Shown here piece after piece: positions 26,445-35,245 of a stretch of 64,000 bases of DNA. How positions within the stretch are numbered: position 1 is the first letter of the stretch; every line of letters starts with the position of its first letter. The notes beneath the pieces are model-generated. The model worked only from the letters and a program-made list of their open reading frames with translations. It ran no database searches and was not told where the DNA came from. The translations under genes were made by a program, and so were the position numbers. The stretch is from Flagellimonas meridianipacifica (GTDB taxonomy: Bacteria; Bacteroidota; Bacteroidia; Flavobacteriales; Flavobacteriaceae): positions 1,364,001 to 1,428,000 of the forward strand of contig NZ_PVYX01000001.1 in assembly GCF_003001695.1 (NCBI RefSeq), read 5' to 3'.

Positions 26445-27486
26445 GATCTAATGCTAGTTCAACTGAAAATGATTCGGAAGAAGGTACAACTTCCAATGAA
26501 AATACCTTATACTGTAATTCAAGCTGCCTTTTTAAATTATGTAAACCTATTCCCTTTTTGTTCATGGTTCTATTGAAATCCAGGGAGTTGACAACACTAA
26601 AAAAGAGATGGTCCCCACCCGTTAGACGTAGTATAAGCTTGATTTCCTTAGTACCAATGTTTTCTGAAGCCCCATGCTTAAAAGCATTTTCCACAAGCGG
26701 AAGTAAAAGTAGGGGTGCAATGGAAATCCCTTCGAGGTTTTTAGATATTTCAGTTTCTATTTTTAACTGGGGCCCAAATCTTAATTTTTCCAAATCAATG
26801 TAGTTGCGAATTAATTCAACCTCTTTTGAAAGCGGTATATAAGTTTCTGGAATTCCATAAAGCATAAACTTAAGCAGCTCAGAAAGTTTAAGAATGACCT
26901 CTGGCGTTTTTTCCGACTTTTTTCGGGATAAAGCATAAAGATTATTGAGTGTATTCAAAAGGAAATGTGGATTTGTCTGCTGTTTCAAGACTTTAAGCTC
27001 TACACTTAATTTCTGTTTTTCCAATTCTTTCTCCCTGTTTTTGGCAAGAGCCTGTTTTTGCAACAAAACCAATGCAGTTCCTATACCGGCTACCCATAAC
27101 AAATCCATCATAGTTGATGACAGTCTAGGGAGTGTAAAAAGATTGCCATTTGATGCTAAATCACCCAATAGTTGGGATTGAACCACAAGAAATACGAACA
27201 ATCTGTAAAGAGCGGCGGAGGCTCCTAGTCCCCCAAGAAAAAAGAAAATTTTTGTAATGGTTCCTCTATTGGTTGGCAACACCCAATAAGCCACCCAATA
27301 GGTAAAAAGCATTTTTGGAATCAAGGTACCCAACTGACTTATAAGAGCCATACGTACTACTGCATAAGCCCCCATGTAGTCGTATTTGGGATAGGTCCAA
27401 AGATATTCGTGATATACCTTTATGAAAATGTAAATAGCCCAAAAGGCAACATGCCAAAGGAAGAAAATATTGTTTTTATCTCTCAT
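26407..27486 (-). CDS. LytS-type sensor histidine kinase
   Basis: 359 residues. Four hydrophobic segments in the first 140 residues form the sensor, with no periplasmic domain of any size. A short coiled linker (EKELEKQKLSVELKVLK) leads to the His_kinase box QQTNPHFLLNTLNNLYAL (His174) and an ATPase domain with LLLLPLVENAFKHG and KGIGLHNLKRQL. This is the usual membrane-sensing partner of LytTR regulators in Bacteroidota. Its signal is unknown. Confidence 0.94.
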   Translation of the reverse strand: MRDKNNIFFLWHVAFWAIYIFIKVYHEYLWTYPKYDYMGAYAVVRMALISQLGTLIPKMLFTYWVAYWVLPTNRGTITKIFFFLGGLGASAALYRLFVFLVVQSQLLGDLASNGNLFTLPRLSSTMMDLLWVAGIGTALVLLQKQALAKNREKELEKQKLSVELKVLKQQTNPHFLLNTLNNLYALSRKKSEKTPEVILKLSELLKFMLYGIPETYIPLSKEVELIRNYIDLEKLRFGPQLKIETEISKNLEGISIAPLLLLPLVENAFKHGASENIGTKEIKLILRLTGGDHLFFSVVNSLDFNRTMNKKGIGLHNLKRQLELQYKVFSLEVVPSSESFSVELALDLGEKNQVSYHRG

Positions 27487-27681
27487 TTAAGATTTAAAGC
27501 TATTAAAAAAGCTTGCAGCACCCCTTAACTGAAGACAAACGACCGGATTAGGTAGACCAATGCAGCAGTGGAGAATAGTCCAAACTGTTTAACTCCCTAA
27601 ATCACCAGTCTGTCATCTGTATATTATTTGTTTTCAATGTTTTACTTTAATTTATTGGATGCTAACCGGTATTATGGATTC

Positions 27682-29655
27682 ATGAATAAGACGTTTCTAA
27701 CTTTTTTGATGGTGTTTGGTCAAGTAATCAATATACTGGCTCAAGAACTGGATTATGATACTAAGGAGATGGAGATTGAGTCGGCCATATTGATGGAAAA
27801 CCGAAAAATTCAATTCTATTATCCCAAGGAAAAGTCAGATGCGATGGTTGCTTTTTATGTGCTGGATGGCAATTGGAATCACGATTTAGTAAAAGGTACA
27901 ATTGGACATTGGGTAAAATGGGATTTAATGCCCAAAGCAGTTGTAGTGAGTATAGATAATATGGGAAAAAGAACCCGAGATTTAACCCCAACTAAGGATG
28001 ATGAGCGATTTCCAGGAAGTGGTGGAGCCAATTTATTTCTTCAATTTATTGCTGAAGAACTACAACCCAAGATTGAAGCAGAATTTGAAAATGTGCAGTA
28101 CAAGGTTATCGTGGGCCATAGTTTTGGAGGATTATTCTCTTTGTTTACCCTAAAGAAGCAACCTGATTTGTTTGATGGCTACATTGCCATTAGCCCTTCC
28201 ATATGGTGGAAGGATAAATATATGTATGGAGATTTTAACACTTCAGAAAGTGATAAAAACCTGTTTGTGCATATAACAGCCGGCACTGATGATCGTGGAA
28301 ATACCCAAGCGAGTAAAGATTTTGTGGCTTGGTTGAAAAAGGAAGGAATTTCAAACAGCATGGAACTCCACTCTAATATTGTGGATGGGGAGGACCACTT
28401 CAGTAATGTGCCCATATCACTTCATTCAGCCCTAAAACTGCTATTCCCTAAACAAAAATGGAATTCGGAAGTAATCTCTGGCTACAATACTGGCGGCTTC
28501 ACAGAAATGAAAAAAGGAGTTGATAAGCTAAAACAAGACTATGGGGTTCGATTTTTGTTTCCGCTGGATACCTTGCTTTCTAAAGCGCTAACCCTTCATC
28601 AAGAAGGTAAGTCCAATGAAGCAACTGTGTTGCTCGACTGGGTACAAACCCAACAAGAAAGCAACTATCAACCATCGTATTATTCAGGATATATCTTCAA
28701 AAGTTTAAAAGACAATCATCGGGCAATGGAAAGTTATCGGAACGCCCTACGTATAGGAGGCATGCCCGATAGGATGAAGACGGTTATAGAACGAGAGATA
28801 AATCAACTTCAATCATCAGTAAAAAAAGCAGCAAACTTCTCCACGCAACAGGTTGAGACCTCCATAGCTTTTGAACCGAATGAGACCATAGCCTACGTTT
28901 CTAGGCATGTTGGAAAATGGGGAAGCAGGGAAAATCCACCTTCAAAAATCTATAAGTATCGAAGTAAAAATGATGTGTGGAAACTAGAAGGTTTAACAAG
29001 TTTTAGTCTAGAGCACACTCAAGATAGTGACTCAGATATTTTTATTTCCTATGATGGTAGGGAAGCTTTTTTCGTTTCAACGCGAACGTATGATGGAAAG
29101 GAAGATGCCAATCCAGATATTTGGAAAAGCACATTCCAAGCGGGTATTTGGTCCAAGCCAGAACCGGTCAGGGAGGTTAATTCTTTGGGCTATGAAGCTA
29201 GTCCCGTAACAGACGCTATAGGAAACCTATATTTCAGTTCCATTCGAGATGGAGGGAAAGGTTTGGGGGATTTTTATGTGGCCAAACGAAATCCGGATGG
29301 AAGTTATAGTACACCTGAGCTTTTAAAAGGAGAGGTTAATGGCACTTCTGGCGAATGGAATCTGATGGTATCGCCAAAGGCGGACTGGATTTTGTTCGAA
29401 TCTTCGGGTAGAGAGGGAGCACTATCAGGTTATGGAGATTTATACTTTTCTAAAAAGGAGGACAAAGGTTGGTCCAAACCCGAACATGTGAGAGAATTGA
29501 ATACTACAGGCTCCGACCTGAACATTCGCTATTTACCGAACTCTAAGAGACTATTTTTTATCAGCAGTGAGCAGCTTGAAAATATAGATGCAGATGTCTA
29601 CCAAGTTGATTTTGAAGTAATAGAACCGTACATAAACAAAATGAAGAAAAAATGA
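27682..29655 (+). CDS. Exported esterase fused to a PD40-type beta-propeller
   Basis: 657 residues from the ATG at 27682, which opens a signal peptide (TFLTFLMVFGQVINILAQ); starts at 27628 (TTG) and 27637 would add a poor leader. Residues of about 35-265 are an esterase D/IroE-like alpha/beta hydrolase with nucleophile GHSFGG (Ser147) and a late acid/His region (DGEDHFSN). A short helical stretch at about 300-380 looks TPR-like (YYSGYIFKSLKDNHRAMESYRNAL). From about 400 to the end, strands such as SDIFISYDGREAFFVS, DANPDIWKS and GSGLGDFYVAKR-type blades form a PD40/WD40-like propeller. First of four overlapping exported-protein genes. Confidence 0.82.
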   Translation: MNKTFLTFLMVFGQVINILAQELDYDTKEMEIESAILMENRKIQFYYPKEKSDAMVAFYVLDGNWNHDLVKGTIGHWVKWDLMPKAVVVSIDNMGKRTRDLTPTKDDERFPGSGGANLFLQFIAEELQPKIEAEFENVQYKVIVGHSFGGLFSLFTLKKQPDLFDGYIAISPSIWWKDKYMYGDFNTSESDKNLFVHITAGTDDRGNTQASKDFVAWLKKEGISNSMELHSNIVDGEDHFSNVPISLHSALKLLFPKQKWNSEVISGYNTGGFTEMKKGVDKLKQDYGVRFLFPLDTLLSKALTLHQEGKSNEATVLLDWVQTQQESNYQPSYYSGYIFKSLKDNHRAMESYRNALRIGGMPDRMKTVIEREINQLQSSVKKAANFSTQQVETSIAFEPNETIAYVSRHVGKWGSRENPPSKIYKYRSKNDVWKLEGLTSFSLEHTQDSDSDIFISYDGREAFFVSTRTYDGKEDANPDIWKSTFQAGIWSKPEPVREVNSLGYEASPVTDAIGNLYFSSIRDGGKGLGDFYVAKRNPDGSYSTPELLKGEVNGTSGEWNLMVSPKADWILFESSGREGALSGYGDLYFSKKEDKGWSKPEHVRELNTTGSDLNIRYLPNSKRLFFISSEQLENIDADVYQVDFEVIEPYINKMKKK

Positions 29656-30158
29656 AACAACTGCTTATTACAGCATTTTTAGGGATGTTATGTTTGCTTA
29701 CCTCGTGTTCGAATAAGAAGGTGTTTGATGAAGCGGAAGCACTAAAAGAGATTTATGCACTCCATAATGCACAACGAAAATATCATTTTGAAAAGGACTC
29801 AGTTTCCTTTGTTAATCAATTATCAGAGGATTACGTTGAAGTTAAGAATGGAATAGTATCCAGACCTAAACTAGAGGATAAGTTGAGTCGTTACCACAGC
29901 TATTTTTCCCAAGTAGAGTTTTTGAAATGGGACGACTTGCAAGAACCCATTATCCGATTTTCCGAAGATGGTTCCCTAGCATATACTGTTGTTGACAAAA
30001 TTGTTAAAGTATCTTATAAAGACGAAAATGGAAACCAAGCTATAGGAGAAACACACTTTGCTTGGACAGCAATTTATCGCAAAACCTCAGATGGATGGAA
30101 GATTGAATGTGCCATATCAACTAACGAACCGATTTCTGATAATGAAGAAAATGAATAA
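29652..30158 (+). CDS. NTF2-like lipoprotein
   Basis: 168 residues. Lipoprotein signal with lipobox LLTSCS (Cys at about 19). The mature part is a single NTF2/DUF4440-like domain: ALKEIYALHNAQRKYHFEKD helix, FVNQLSEDYVEVKNGIVSR, and closing strand FAWTAIYRKTSDGWKIECAIST. The ATG overlaps the stop of the esterase-propeller gene (ATGA, 4 bases), so translation is coupled. A ligand-binding or protective role is likely but unproven. Confidence 0.82.
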   Translation: MKQLLITAFLGMLCLLTSCSNKKVFDEAEALKEIYALHNAQRKYHFEKDSVSFVNQLSEDYVEVKNGIVSRPKLEDKLSRYHSYFSQVEFLKWDDLQEPIIRFSEDGSLAYTVVDKIVKVSYKDENGNQAIGETHFAWTAIYRKTSDGWKIECAISTNEPISDNEENE

Positions 30159-31098
30159 GATTCTTGTTTTTTGGATTTGGTCCGTTATGTGCGTTGGTTA
30201 TGGACAGACTCAAAAAGAGGATTACATCCTTAAGGAAAAAGATTTAATTCCCGAAGGAACTGCATACAATGCCGAAGCGGATGTAATCTATATTGGAAGT
30301 GTTTATAAACAAAAAGTGATAGGTATTGATTCTGTAGGTAGGGAATATAATGTGATAGAAAGCAAAGGCTTTGGGGTATTAAGTCCGATTGGGATGGAAT
30401 ATGTTGAAGATACCCAAACCTTATGGGTTTGTGGCGCGTTGGCTCCAATTGTGAATAAATCAGGAAGAAGTGAATGGGTTACAACCATTCTTTCATTTGA
30501 TATGAAGTATGGGAGTCTTAAAAAGAAATATGAGGATTTGGGTTATCAAACCCCAACGTTTTTAAATGATTTAACTGTAACTCCAGAAGGAGTGGTGTAT
30601 GCTACAGAAAGTGTGAATGGAGGAATTTTCAAAATTGATGTAACTACCGATACACTTGAAAAATGGGTAAATCTTGATGGATACACCTTTCCAAATGGAA
30701 TAGTCTATGACGTACTGTCTAATAATTTATTCGTCGCAGTGGATCAAGGAATAATAAAAATTGACCCCACAACAAGGAAAGTACGATTACTAGAAGCCCA
30801 AGATGATATAAAGGCAGGAGGAATAGATGGCCTTTCCATATATGAAGATTATTTTATAGGGCACCAAAGTACCAAGGTCAGCAAGTTCTTTTTCAACTCA
30901 CAAAAGACCAGACTAACTTCAGTTGAAATCCTGGATTCTGGGGACGAATTTGATTCCAGCACCACAGGCGAAATAGGAAACGGATACTATCATTACATAG
31001 TAAATTCACAGATTAGGAGTGGGGTAAATCAGAAGGAAAAACGCATCAAACCCTTAGATAGCCTTGAACCGGTGATTATTCGAAAGCTAAAACTCTAA
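30142..31098 (+). CDS. Exported SMP-30/NHL-like beta-propeller protein
   Basis: 318 residues from the ATG at 30142 (or 315 from 30151); either gives a signal peptide ending VGYGQ. Starts further upstream lie inside the previous gene and are unlikely. Propeller strands of the gluconolactonase/SMP-30 type: LIPEGTAYNAEADVIYIGSV, PIGMEYVEDTQTLWVCG, FLNDLTVTPEGVVYATES, FPNGIVYDVLSNNLFVAV and AGGIDGLSIYEDYFIG. The N...D and P-N-G positions resemble the metal site of that family. Overlaps the lipoprotein gene by 17 bases. A secreted lactonase or sugar-binding role is plausible. Confidence 0.8.
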   Translation: MKKMNKILVFWIWSVMCVGYGQTQKEDYILKEKDLIPEGTAYNAEADVIYIGSVYKQKVIGIDSVGREYNVIESKGFGVLSPIGMEYVEDTQTLWVCGALAPIVNKSGRSEWVTTILSFDMKYGSLKKKYEDLGYQTPTFLNDLTVTPEGVVYATESVNGGIFKIDVTTDTLEKWVNLDGYTFPNGIVYDVLSNNLFVAVDQGIIKIDPTTRKVRLLEAQDDIKAGGIDGLSIYEDYFIGHQSTKVSKFFFNSQKTRLTSVEILDSGDEFDSSTTGEIGNGYYHYIVNSQIRSGVNQKEKRIKPLDSLEPVIIRKLKL

Positions 31099-31126
31099 TG
31101 CCAACTTCCATGTAAAAACGAAAAGA

Positions 31127-31540
31127 ATGAAAACACAAAGTATTTTGATTTGCTTATTTATAGGTTTCATGTTTTGGGGAAATGCGCAGGACAATTCCAA
31201 GATATCTACTATGGATTTTGTTCAAATCTTGAATGAAAACCGGGAAGAAACGCTCTACTATTTTCAAAACAATTGGAAAATTCTAAGAGAAATGGCAGTA
31301 AAAAGGGGCTATATCCATTCTTTTGATGTTCTTGAAACTCCTTTTAGCGAGGATGCCCCATTTGAGTTGATTTTGATAACGACCTACGAAAACAAAGAGC
31401 AATATAATGCGCGTGAAGAACATTTTCGCGAACTGATTGATGAGAAGGGTAAGTTGGATTTAATGAATGATAAAAAACCAGGAGAGTTCCGAAAAACTTT
31501 GTTTAACAAAGAAAATGTAACTCATTGGGATTCGTTGTGA
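31127..31540 (+). CDS. Small exported protein, unknown function
   Basis: 137 residues. Signal peptide MKTQSILICLFIGFMFWGNAQ. The remainder is charged and resembles small dimeric alpha-beta barrel-like proteins (WKILREMAVKRGYIHSFDVLE, ELILITTYENKEQYNAREEHF), but this is only an impression. Last of the four-gene exported-protein run, 28 bases after the propeller gene. Confidence 0.68.
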   Translation: MKTQSILICLFIGFMFWGNAQDNSKISTMDFVQILNENREETLYYFQNNWKILREMAVKRGYIHSFDVLETPFSEDAPFELILITTYENKEQYNAREEHFRELIDEKGKLDLMNDKKPGEFRKTLFNKENVTHWDSL

Positions 31541-31574
31541 AAATGTTGGACTTGTTACCGGTCTGTACCCAATT

Positions 31575-32195
31575 CTAAGAGGACAAGTAGTCCTTTTGAC
31601 TTTCGTTGAGATAGATCGGGTAATGAAAATTGTCCAGCTTCCTTAACAGGTGCAATAGTCTTTTTTTCTCTTTCTCATTAAGACTTTGTGAAACTAGGTT
31701 TGCGGCCAATGGTGCCTTTTGGTAACCTCCCTCAACAGCCTCTTTTCCTTTTTCAGTTAGTCTTAAAAGCTTGCCCCTTTTATCATCTGGATTTGGAAAT
31801 TCTTCAATGATTCCCTTTTTCAGAAGTCTTTTTATTACCCCCATTCCTGATGATTTGTCGTAAGCCATCATCCGGATTAGGTCAGTTTTGCCCACGGCTC
31901 CAGCTCCATCAAGTATGGCAGTAAACGCAAACTCCATGTCGGTGGAGAATGGCAACCCTTCCAAAGCCATTTTAATATAGGTGTTTGAATATCGGCTCAA
32001 TCTTCCAATATGAGCGGCCAATTCTACTTCCATACTATGTCCCGTGATATGGAATTCTTCATCGGCTTCATCCGAAACATTATGCACTTCCATCCACTCC
32101 AAAAAGTTGTTGAGAGTACATGCCTTTTCGGGATTTTCTTCCCAAAAGGTACCTACCAACGAAACCAATACTTTGGTTAAGTTATACTTATCCAT
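31575..32195 (-). CDS. MarR-family transcriptional regulator
   Basis: 206 residues from the ATG at 32195. The winged-helix domain is at about 100-170: GKTDLIRMMAYDKSSGMGVI, KRLLKKGIIEEFPNPDDKRGKLLRLTEKG, the standard recognition helix plus Asp-x-Arg wing. It is longer than typical MarR (about 150) because of a roughly 60-residue N-terminal helical extension. It is divergent from a TonB-dependent receptor gene with only 86 bases between the start codons. Control of that receptor is therefore the natural inference. Confidence 0.9.
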   Translation of the reverse strand: MDKYNLTKVLVSLVGTFWEENPEKACTLNNFLEWMEVHNVSDEADEEFHITGHSMEVELAAHIGRLSRYSNTYIKMALEGLPFSTDMEFAFTAILDGAGAVGKTDLIRMMAYDKSSGMGVIKRLLKKGIIEEFPNPDDKRGKLLRLTEKGKEAVEGGYQKAPLAANLVSQSLNEKEKKRLLHLLRKLDNFHYPIYLNESQKDYLSS

Positions 32196-32238
32196 AAACA
32201 ACTATTTAACACTAAATTAATTATAAATACTATTTTTT

Positions 32239-32281
32239 AATTGTTTTTTGTTTAATATTTGCAGAAATAATTTAAACAATT
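32239..32281. promoter_or_regulatory. Inverted repeat between the MarR and TonB-receptor genes
   Basis: AATTGTTT (32239-32246) and AAACAATT (32274-32281) are exact inverse complements flanking a T-rich stretch with TTTAATATTTGC, an imperfect -7-like element. The distal arm touches the receptor's start codon. Candidate site for the divergently encoded MarR protein. Confidence 0.35.
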
Positions 32282-34648
32282 ATGAAAAATTTCCAACCAT
32301 TCGCATTTGTTTTACTCTTGCTTTTGCTATTCCAGTTTCATACTACACAGGCTCAAGTTACTGCAGATTTGTTTGGTAGCGTAACTGACAAAGTGGGACA
32401 ACCCATTTTTGGAGCATCTGTTTACCTCGAAGGAACCGAAAAAGGAGCCCAAACCGATTTTGATGGCAAATATAAAATTACGGGAATTAGTCCGGGAACG
32501 TACAATCTAGTGGTCAGTTATATTGGATACGAAACCCAGACCCAATATAATGTGATAATCCGCTCTAAAGGAACTCCCAATTACAATTTTGTACTTCAAG
32601 AATCCGCTCAGCAGTTAGATGAAGTTGTTGTCTCTAACGCAAACAAGATAAGTAGGCCTCGGGAAACACCTTTGTCTACCCAATCTCTTTCGGCTGTAGA
32701 AATAGCCACGTATCCTGGTAGCAATAATGATGTGGTTCAGGTAGCCCAGACACTTCCGGGCGTCTCTCCATCAATTGGAGGTTTTCGGAATGATTTGATT
32801 ATCCGCGGGGGTGCACCTAACGAGACAGTTTATTATTTGGATGGAATGGAAATCCCAAATGTCAATCATTTTGCCACTCAGGGAAGCGCAGGAGGACCCG
32901 TGGGACTAATTAATGTGTCCTTTATTGATAATGTAACCTTATCCACTTCAGCTTTTGGCTCCCAGTATGATAATCCTCTATCCGGCGTACTTCAGTTCAG
33001 TCAGCGCAATGGAAACAATAGAAATTTCAATGGTAATTTCAGAGTAAGTGCTAGTGAAGCTGCTTTGACCCTGGAAGGGCCTCTGTTTAAAAAAAATGCG
33101 GAAGAGTCTAAAACCACTTTCTTGGCTTCGGTAAGGCGAAGTTATCTGCAGTTTTTATTTGAGGCTATCGGTTTGCCTTTCCGTCCTAACTATTGGGATT
33201 ACCAATATAAAATCAACCATAAGATAGATTCGTACAATGACATAAGCTTAATTGGGGTGGGCTCAATTGATGATTTTTCAGTTGAGGCCCCTGAGGACTT
33301 TGATGCTGAACAACAAGCGCAGTTGGAGCAGGCCCCATTTATTGAACAACGGACCAACGCTATTGGTGTTACCTGGAAGAATAGATTCAAGGATGGTAGC
33401 GGATTTATGGAGACCACTTTGAGCAATAATACCCTGGTCAATGATTTCACTCGATTTGAAGACCCGGAAAATGAGACGGGAATCATATTCAGAAACGACG
33501 CAACCGAATCCGAGACAAAACTTCGATATGCAATAACGAAGTTTATGGGAGACTGGAAATTGACCTCTGGATTCAATTTTCAATACTCGGATTATGAAAA
33601 TGAAACCGTAAACCTTACCGATGGCATAGCCTTCAATACTGCTATCGATTTTTATAAATATGGTCTTTTTGCCAATGTGACGAGGTCCTTCTTTAATGAT
33701 AAACTGGATGTTTCATTCGGCTTTAGATTGGATGATGATACTTTTACAGAAGAGGACAACCTACTTTCTACTTTTTCCCCAAGGTTGTCCCTTTCTTATG
33801 AATTCTCAGAAAACTGGAGAGTTAATGGGTCAGTTGGCAGGTATTTCAAAATACCTCCGTACACCATCCTTGGCTTTAGGGATAATGACCAAAATCTTGT
33901 CAATCAAAATGCCGAGTATACGTTGAGTGACCATTTTGTTCTGGGATTGCAACATTATTTTGGTCCTTCGTCCAGTATTTCTTTGGAAGGTTTCTATAAA
34001 CGGTACGATGATTACCCAGTTTCCGTTTTGGACCAAGTTTCTTTGGCAAACAAGGGGGCCGACTTTGAAGTATTGGGTAGCGAGGATGTGGAAACGGTGG
34101 GAAGAGGTAGAAGCTATGGTGCTGAGCTTCAATTTCAGCAAAAATTATCGAATAACTTCTACGGAATTTTTGCCTACACTTGGTTCTATAGCGAATTTAC
34201 CGGATTTGACAGAGACGTTTTTTTGCCTTCAGTTTGGGATAGTCGCCATCTGATTTCTTTCACAGGAGGTTACAAATTCAAGCGAAATTGGGAGCTAAGT
34301 GCGCGATACCGTTTTGCAGGAGAAACTCCTTTTGTTCCCACCGATTTGGAAGCCACCTTGGCCAACTACCCGGAAGTGATTTTGGATTACAACCGTTTGG
34401 GAGAGGAAAACTTGAATGTTTTTAGCCAGCTCGACCTAAGAATCGATAAAAAATGGAATTTTGAAAAATTGTCTCTTGATGTTTTTGTAGAGGCACAAAA
34501 TGTGTTGGGTCAAAACATTCCACAACCTCCCGAATTTGGTCTAAATAGGGGGCTTGATGGTTCCATAGTGGAACCGCGAAGTCTGGTCGAGATTGAAAGT
34601 GACACAGGACAAATCATTCCAAGTATCGGTATTGTTTTGGATTTTTAA
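32282..34648 (+). CDS. TonB-dependent outer-membrane receptor
   Basis: 788 residues. Signal peptide ending FHTTQAQ. Residues of about 27-110 are a carboxypeptidase-regulatory-like domain (VTDKVGQPIFGASVYLEGTE, GKYKITGISPGTYNLVVSYIG), typical of Bacteroidota receptors. The plug follows (about 125-240: QVAQTLPGVSPSIGGF, DLIIRGGAPNETVYYLDGME), then a 22-strand barrel with frequent F/Y-ending strands. No SusD partner is adjacent, which leans towards metal, siderophore or peptide transport rather than glycans. Probably controlled by the divergent MarR gene. Confidence 0.93.
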   Translation: MKNFQPFAFVLLLLLLFQFHTTQAQVTADLFGSVTDKVGQPIFGASVYLEGTEKGAQTDFDGKYKITGISPGTYNLVVSYIGYETQTQYNVIIRSKGTPNYNFVLQESAQQLDEVVVSNANKISRPRETPLSTQSLSAVEIATYPGSNNDVVQVAQTLPGVSPSIGGFRNDLIIRGGAPNETVYYLDGMEIPNVNHFATQGSAGGPVGLINVSFIDNVTLSTSAFGSQYDNPLSGVLQFSQRNGNNRNFNGNFRVSASEAALTLEGPLFKKNAEESKTTFLASVRRSYLQFLFEAIGLPFRPNYWDYQYKINHKIDSYNDISLIGVGSIDDFSVEAPEDFDAEQQAQLEQAPFIEQRTNAIGVTWKNRFKDGSGFMETTLSNNTLVNDFTRFEDPENETGIIFRNDATESETKLRYAITKFMGDWKLTSGFNFQYSDYENETVNLTDGIAFNTAIDFYKYGLFANVTRSFFNDKLDVSFGFRLDDDTFTEEDNLLSTFSPRLSLSYEFSENWRVNGSVGRYFKIPPYTILGFRDNDQNLVNQNAEYTLSDHFVLGLQHYFGPSSSISLEGFYKRYDDYPVSVLDQVSLANKGADFEVLGSEDVETVGRGRSYGAELQFQQKLSNNFYGIFAYTWFYSEFTGFDRDVFLPSVWDSRHLISFTGGYKFKRNWELSARYRFAGETPFVPTDLEATLANYPEVILDYNRLGEENLNVFSQLDLRIDKKWNFEKLSLDVFVEAQNVLGQNIPQPPEFGLNRGLDGSIVEPRSLVEIESDTGQIIPSIGIVLDF

Positions 34649-34692
34649 ACGATTACATCCATTTACAAACGAAAGCAATTGATTACTGTACG

Positions 34693-34770
34693 ATTTTAGC
34701 GTTTTCCACTTCATAGGTTTGCCCTGTCGAATGATGAAGTTCGATAGTATTAACTGTTTAACGCTAAAAT
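34693..34770. repeat. Nested inverted repeats in the leader of ssb
   Basis: Outer arms ATTTTAGCGTT (34693-34703) and AACGCTAAAAT (34760-34770) are exact 11-base inverse complements. An inner pair, ACTTCAT (34708-34714) and ATGAAGT (34734-34740), lies inside. The whole element ends 8 bases before the ssb ATG at 34779. No run of T follows it, so it is not a simple terminator. Confidence 0.6.
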
Positions 34771-34778
34771 TAAAAATC

Positions 34779-35111
34779 ATGAATGCACTAAAAAACAAAG
34801 TACAGTTGATTGGAAATCTAGGAAATGATCCTGAAATTATTATCCTTGAAAATGGAAACAAACTGGCCAAATTTTCCATGGCCACAAATGAAAGCTACAA
34901 AAACTCAAAAGGGGAGCGGGTAACCGAAACCCAATGGCATAACGTAGTGGCATGGGGGAAAACCGCTGAAATAGTGGAAAACTATCTAACAAAAGGAAAG
35001 GAAGTAGCGGTTGAGGGTAAATTGACATCAAGGAGTTACGAAACCAAGGAAGGAGAAAAACGATACATCACAGAGATTCAATGTAAGGAATTGTTGATGT
35101 TGGATAAATGA
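34779..35111 (+). CDS. ssb: Single-stranded DNA-binding protein, short form
   Basis: 110 residues, one OB-fold: NKVQLIGNLGNDPEIIILEN, KLAKFSMATNESY, ETQWHNVVAWGKTAEIVENY, KGKEVAVEGKLTSRSYE and YITEIQCKELLML. Binds single-stranded DNA, normally as a tetramer. It stops at LMLDK with no Gly-rich linker and no acidic DDxIPF-type tail, the part that recruits partner proteins, so it is a secondary SSB rather than the replication SSB. The ATG at 34779 was chosen since residues encoded upstream (from TTG 34719) fall in a hairpin leader and do not match the family. A strong terminator follows. Confidence 0.92.
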   Translation: MNALKNKVQLIGNLGNDPEIIILENGNKLAKFSMATNESYKNSKGERVTETQWHNVVAWGKTAEIVENYLTKGKEVAVEGKLTSRSYETKEGEKRYITEIQCKELLMLDK

Positions 35112-35131
35112 TGTAACGTAAATCATCGATA

Positions 35132-35153
35132 AAAGGGAGCAAATGCTCCCTTT
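35132..35153 (+). terminator. Intrinsic terminator of ssb
   Basis: AAAGGGAGCA (35132-35141) pairs perfectly with TGCTCCCTTT (35144-35153) around a two-base loop and is followed by a T-rich tract. Confidence 0.85.
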
Positions 35154-35245
35154 TTCTTTTAAAATCAATGATTTAACGATAATTTATAATACAAAAAGGA
35201 AACCATTGGCCCAAATTATCGTCTATTTATAAAAGAAACGTAAAA

